Origin: an uncultured Prevotella sp. | GTDB taxonomy: Bacteria; Bacteroidota; Bacteroidia; Bacteroidales; Bacteroidaceae | Assembly (NCBI GenBank): GCA_900551985.1 | Contig: URYG01000125.1 | Coordinates: forward strand, 1 to 9,530 | Reading direction: 5' to 3' | DNA: 9,530 nt | In this document: positions 6,282-9,530 of the stretch, in pieces | Layout of the letters: the number at the start of each line of letters is the position of its first letter | Numbering within the stretch: the first letter of the stretch is position 1 | Position numbers and translations under genes: made by a program | Notes under the pieces: generated by a model | What the model saw: the letters and a program-made list of their open reading frames with translations, nothing else | What the model was told of the DNA's origin: nothing | Databases searched by the model: none

Positions 6282-6282
6282 A

Positions 6283-7584
6283 ATGAAGAAAAATCAGATA
6301 GATATAGTAACCATGGGTTGCTCCAAGAATCTGGTGGACAGCGAGACCTTGATGAAGCTTTTCGAGGACAATGGCTACCACTGCGTTCACGACCCGAAAC
6401 GCCCACAGGGTGAAATTGCCGTCATCAATACTTGCGGCTTTATCGAGGATGCCAAGCAGGAGAGCATCGATACCATCCTGGAGTTCATCCAGGCTAAGGA
6501 AGAGGGACGACTTCGCAAGCTCTACGTGATGGGTTGCCTCTCGCAGCGCTACCAGAAGGAGCTGGAGGCTGAGATGCCCGAGGTGGATAAATTTTATGGT
6601 AAGTTTAATTATAAGGAGTTGCTCAAGGAACTGGGCAAGGCTGATGTTCCTGCATGCAGTGGACCCCGCCATCTCACTACTCCTCATCATTACGCCTATA
6701 TCAAGATTTCTGAAGGTTGCAACCGCCGCTGTGCGTATTGCGCCATTCCTATCATCACCGGCAAGCATGTTTCCCGTCCGATGGATGAAATCCTCGACGA
6801 GGTGCGCCAGCTGGTAGCCGATGGTGTGAAGGAATTCCAGATCATCGCCCAGGAGCTCACTTATTATGGTGTGGACCTGGACGGCAAGCATCACATCACC
6901 GAACTCATCAGCCGCATGGCGGATATTCCGGGTGTGAAGTGGATTCGTCTGCACTATGCTTATCCTAACCAGTTCCCGCTCGATCTGCTCGATGTGATGC
7001 GCGAAAAGCCAAACGTATGCAAGTATCTTGACATCGCCCTGCAGCATATCAGCAACAATATGCTCAACAGAATGCATCGCCACGTGAGCAAGCAGGAAAC
7101 CATCGATCTGCTCAAGACCATACGTGAGCGTGTGCCGGGCATTCATATCCGCACCACTCTGATGGTGGGGTTCCCTGGCGAGACTCAGGAAGACTTCCAC
7201 GAGTTGCTCGAATTCGTTCGTACTCAGCGCTTTGAGCGTATGGGCGCCTTCGCTTATTCTGAGGAGGAGGGTACCTACAGTGCCAATAACTACGAGGATG
7301 ATGTTCCTGCTGAGGTGAAGCAGCGCCGTCTTGACGAACTGATGATTCTGCAGCAGGAAATCAGCGCCGAGGTAGAGGCAGAGAAAGTGGGCAAGGTTCT
7401 GAAGGTGATTATCGACCGCAAGGAGGGTGATTACTATATCGGAAGAACCGAATTCTGCTCGCCTGAGGTGGATCCTGAGGTGCTGATCAAGGCAGGAGAG
7501 AAGCGTCTGCGCGTGGGTTGCTTCTACAATGTGAAGATTACCCAGAGCGAGGAGTTCGATCTCTACGGTGAAGTGGTAAAGTAA
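6283..7584 (+). CDS. rimO: Ribosomal protein S12 methylthiotransferase RimO
   Basis: RimO is a radical-SAM enzyme that adds a methylthio group to the conserved Asp of ribosomal protein S12 (Asp89 in E. coli). All three domains are visible in 433 residues. The N-terminal MTTase domain has its cluster cysteines in MGCSKNLVDSE (C13), NTCGF (C51) and MGC (C85). The radical-SAM domain has GCNRRCAYCAIP (C146, C150, C153). A C-terminal TRAM domain follows at about 370-433, ending EEFDLYGEVV. The GCSKNLVDSE signature is RimO-like rather than MiaB-like. The second cluster motif and length are intact, so the enzyme should be active. It lies between ftsY and an HU gene, all on one strand. Confidence 0.96.
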   Translation: MKKNQIDIVTMGCSKNLVDSETLMKLFEDNGYHCVHDPKRPQGEIAVINTCGFIEDAKQESIDTILEFIQAKEEGRLRKLYVMGCLSQRYQKELEAEMPEVDKFYGKFNYKELLKELGKADVPACSGPRHLTTPHHYAYIKISEGCNRRCAYCAIPIITGKHVSRPMDEILDEVRQLVADGVKEFQIIAQELTYYGVDLDGKHHITELISRMADIPGVKWIRLHYAYPNQFPLDLLDVMREKPNVCKYLDIALQHISNNMLNRMHRHVSKQETIDLLKTIRERVPGIHIRTTLMVGFPGETQEDFHELLEFVRTQRFERMGAFAYSEEEGTYSANNYEDDVPAEVKQRRLDELMILQQEISAEVEAEKVGKVLKVIIDRKEGDYYIGRTEFCSPEVDPEVLIKAGEKRLRVGCFYNVKITQSEEFDLYGEVVK

Positions 7585-7600
7585 TGTGGGAAGAGTAATA

Positions 7601-7620
7601 TCAGATATTGAAATATCTGA
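7601..7620 (+). other. Short dyad between rimO and the HU gene
   Basis: TCAGATAT (7601-7608) and ATATCTGA (7613-7620) form a perfect 8-bp inverted repeat around TGAA. It lies 16 nt past the rimO stop and 23 nt before the HU start. With no U tract after it, it could be a weak hairpin in the mRNA or a protein-binding dyad for the HU pair. Confidence 0.45.
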
Positions 7621-7643
7621 AAGAATAACAATTTGACATCAGA

Positions 7644-7937
7644 ATGAATAATAAGGAGTATATTGCAGAACTTGCTCAGCAGACTGGCTATTCACAGGAC
7701 GACACCCAGAAGATGGTGCGCAAGGTGATAGATGCTATGATTGCTGAATTTGAGGATGGGGAGGCAGTCTCCATCCCCAACTTTGGTACGTTTGAGGTGA
7801 AGAAGCGCTTGGAGCGTGTGGTTGTCAACCCTACTACCAAGAAGCGCCAGCTTGTTCCGCCAAAGCTCGTACTCGGTTTCCGCCCAGTGGCCAGTGTCAA
7901 GGAAAAACTGAAGAATGGAGGTGAAGACTATGAGTAA
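7644..7937 (+). CDS. HU-family DNA-binding protein
   Basis: HU proteins are small dimeric DNA-bending proteins that compact the nucleoid. The 97-residue product has the usual layout: helical N-terminal half (NKEYIAELAQQTGYS...), the signature SIPNFGTFEV (43-52), and a beta arm with VNPTTKKRQ (61-69). The Pro at position 63 is the residue that intercalates in DNA in HU/IHF. The length is close to the typical 90-100 residues, with a slightly longer acidic tail (GGEDYE). It follows rimO by 59 nt. The start codon has an A/T-rich leader without a Shine-Dalgarno. The stop codon overlaps the start of the next HU-like gene, so the two are a translationally linked pair. Confidence 0.93.
   Translation: MNNKEYIAELAQQTGYSQDDTQKMVRKVIDAMIAEFEDGEAVSIPNFGTFEVKKRLERVVVNPTTKKRQLVPPKLVLGFRPVASVKEKLKNGGEDYE
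7917..7921 (+). promoter_or_regulatory. Strong Shine-Dalgarno of the HU-LysM gene
   Basis: GGAGG lies 8 nt before the ATG at 7930, inside the last codons of the first HU gene. It is the only clear strong Shine-Dalgarno in the window and fixes the start of the downstream gene, together with the 8-nt stop/start overlap. Confidence 0.7.
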
Positions 7938-9530
7938 GATTAGTTTAAGCGACTTGGCGCAGCGCCTGGCAGAGAAGTCGGGAATCAGTCAGCAGGATGC
8001 CGAATTGTTTATCAGAAAGATGTTTGATGTTGCCAACGAAGGTCTTCAGTCTGATAAGCTCGTGAAGATGAAGTGGCTGGGTACCTTTAAGGTGATGGCG
8101 GTGAAGGATCGTGAGAGCGTGGATGTGAACACGGGCGAGCGAATCATTATCGAGGGCCGTGACAAGATTTCCTTCACGCCCGATAATATTCTGAAGGAGA
8201 TTGTGAACAAGCCTTTCGCTCAGTTTGAGACCGTTGTGGTGAATGATGGTGTGGATTTCGATGAAATCGACAGAAAATTTGAAAATGTAGAAGAGGTTTC
8301 ATCACCTGAGGAGGTTTTTGAGTCAAAGAATGATTCTGTTTCAGAAAATGTTTCTGATACAGTAGATTCTTCTGTGGTGGCTTTTGGTGAGCAGGAATCT
8401 CTGGAAACAAGCGGTGTTATTGATTTCCTAGATGAAGAAAACGATACTCCTGTTAGCGATGAAATGATTGTAATAGGCGAGGAACAGCCTCAGGAAAATG
8501 CTGCAGAACCGGAAGAAAAGAAACCGGAAGTATCTGAACCTGCAACTTCTGAATCGGAAGAAAAGGAATCTGAAGTTTCTGCTCAGAATGAAGTTGAGTC
8601 TGTTGTTTCTGATGAAGAAAAAGAATTGATATTAACAGAGGAAACTCCTATTGCAGAGAATGTTCCTTCTGATGAGGAAAACTCTATTACAGAAACTCCT
8701 ATTGAAGAGAAAGCTTCTTCAGACGAGGAAACTTCTTCATCAGATGAGGTAACTGATAAGCGTCATATTGTTTTGCCTCGTTCTCTAGTTGTTGCAGCGA
8801 GCGTAGTATTCCTGGCTATGATAGGAGGCTTTGGTTGGTTTGCTTTTAATTATGGCAAGATGGCTGCCCAGCGTGATCATTTCGCAATGCAATTGGATAA
8901 TTACCAGCAGATTCCGACAGCGAAGAAGGCGCCAGCTAAGTCTGTCCCAACGCAGGAAGAAATTCTTCGTAAGAAAGCGATGGAGGATAGCGTAAGAATG
9001 GCGCAGGCAAGCGAAGCTGTCAAAAAAGCCGAAAATGCCGAACAGAATATGGATGCTGCCGCAGACAATCAATCAATTGATGCAAAATCGGCTGAGGCTA
9101 AGAAGGATTTGGAAACCAAGAAACTCGCTGATGCAAAGAAATTGGCTGATGCGAAAAGAAAGGTTGAGGCAAAGAAACTTGCAGAAGCTAAGAAGCAGCA
9201 GGAGGCTAAGAAGCTTGCAGAAGCCAAGAAAAAAGAAGAAGTAAAAAAGAAAGAAGAAGCAAGAAAGCAGGCTGAAAAGCATTCTGCCCAGGCAAGCAGC
9301 AAATACGACCAGGATGCTCGTGTTCGAACTGGAGCCTATCGTATCATTGGTGTTTCCGAGGTAGTTACGGCAAAAGAAGGGCAATCCATCAAGTCGCTCA
9401 GTCAAAAGTATTTAGGGCCTGGAATGGAGTGTTACGTAGAAGCTCTGAATGGTACTTCCCAGTTGAAACCAGGTCAGAAAGTCAAGATTCCAAAGTTGGA
9501 ATTAAAGAAAAAGAAAGATTCGCGATTTGC
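7930..9530 (+). CDS. Membrane-anchored HU-LysM fusion protein, C-terminus cut
   Basis: The reading frame is open from ATG 7930 to the window edge (533 codons so far). Residues 1-95 are an HU/IHF-like fold: MSKISLSDLAQRLAEKSGIS, KMKWLGTFKV and VDVNTGERIII. The arm has Val-Asp-Val where HU normally has Arg-Asn-Pro, so DNA bending may be reduced. Residues 96-277 are an acidic, Ser/Glu-rich linker. A single transmembrane helix follows (about 284-306, SLVVAASVVFLAMIGGFGWF). Residues 385-450 are an Ala/Lys/Glu-rich helix like the rod of TolA. Residues about 476-521 form a LysM-like domain, with the sequence EGQSIKSLSQKYLGPGMECY followed by LKPGQKVKIP. With the N-terminus inside, the HU part would be cytoplasmic and LysM would face the periplasmic peptidoglycan. 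HU-like domains fused to envelope-binding domains are known in Bacteroidetes, but this function is inference. The remaining C-terminus is probably short. Confidence 0.85.
   Translation, partial: MSKISLSDLAQRLAEKSGISQQDAELFIRKMFDVANEGLQSDKLVKMKWLGTFKVMAVKDRESVDVNTGERIIIEGRDKISFTPDNILKEIVNKPFAQFETVVVNDGVDFDEIDRKFENVEEVSSPEEVFESKNDSVSENVSDTVDSSVVAFGEQESLETSGVIDFLDEENDTPVSDEMIVIGEEQPQENAAEPEEKKPEVSEPATSESEEKESEVSAQNEVESVVSDEEKELILTEETPIAENVPSDEENSITETPIEEKASSDEETSSSDEVTDKRHIVLPRSLVVAASVVFLAMIGGFGWFAFNYGKMAAQRDHFAMQLDNYQQIPTAKKAPAKSVPTQEEILRKKAMEDSVRMAQASEAVKKAENAEQNMDAAADNQSIDAKSAEAKKDLETKKLADAKKLADAKRKVEAKKLAEAKKQQEAKKLAEAKKKEEVKKKEEARKQAEKHSAQASSKYDQDARVRTGAYRIIGVSEVVTAKEGQSIKSLSQKYLGPGMECYVEALNGTSQLKPGQKVKIPKLELKKKKDSRF
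8641..8731 (+). repeat. Imperfect 40-bp direct repeat in the acidic linker
   Basis: The stretch at 8641-8680 recurs at 8692-8731 with 34 of 40 positions identical and a period of 51 bp. It encodes two copies of a TPIxExxxSDEE motif at about residues 239-250 and 256-267 of the HU-LysM protein. It looks like an in-frame segmental duplication in a disordered linker. Confidence 0.7.
9091..9279 (+). repeat. Coding Ala/Lys/Glu helix repeats
   Basis: Residues 388-450 of the HU-LysM protein repeat a KKLAEAK-like unit at least five times (variants with LADAK, KVEAK, QQEAK). The DNA is A/G-rich and imperfectly repeated. It predicts a long, rigid single helix or coiled coil spanning the periplasm. Confidence 0.75.

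Noticed and set aside
6208..7200. Minus-strand 330-codon open frame
   Set aside because: It is antisense to rimO, in which every catalytic cysteine is present; long antisense frames are common in genes with this codon bias.
9069..9405. Minus-strand frames of 77 and 110 codons
   Set aside because: Low-complexity Phe/Leu/Ser-rich reversals of the Lys/Glu/Ala repeat region of the HU-LysM gene.

Overview
The window looks like a chromosomal segment of a Bacteroidales bacterium, most likely Prevotellaceae (Prevotella/Segatella type). This rests on gene content (a Porin_10-type outer-membrane porin, a DUF4468 protein, a short FtsY without a long acidic N-terminus, paired HU genes), on start codons that mostly lack a strong Shine-Dalgarno, and on three promoter elements matching the Bacteroidetes -7 consensus TAnnTTTG. 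No rRNA, tRNA, CRISPR array, transposase or phage gene was seen.

Left half (1-5005) is all on the minus strand. In transcription order it holds: a secreted coiled-coil/DUF4468 protein (5005-4031), a small two-helix membrane protein (4013-3675), a large porin (3614-1239), a stem-loop (1208-1176), menA of menaquinone synthesis (1156-227), and the start of an HD-domain hydrolase that leaves the window (152-1). Two of the spacers carry direct repeats that copy the 3' end of the gene before them. In front of the porin the copies sit at the spacing of a Bacteroidetes promoter. In front of the HD gene the repeat is followed by a perfect 22-bp palindrome that looks like an operator.

A 216-bp divergent region (5006-5221) carries back-to-back promoter elements. 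To its right, on the plus strand, run ftsY (SRP receptor), rimO (ribosomal protein S12 methylthiotransferase), an HU-family DNA-binding protein, and a second HU-like gene that overlaps the first by 8 nt and runs off the end. Most of the plus-strand genes are housekeeping, serving protein targeting, ribosome modification and nucleoid architecture.

The most interesting object is the last gene. It encodes an HU-like fold, a long acidic linker, one transmembrane helix, an Ala/Lys/Glu-rich rod and a LysM-like domain. By its layout it could link the cytoplasmic nucleoid to the cell wall. It has no closed ORF because its stop codon lies beyond base 9530.
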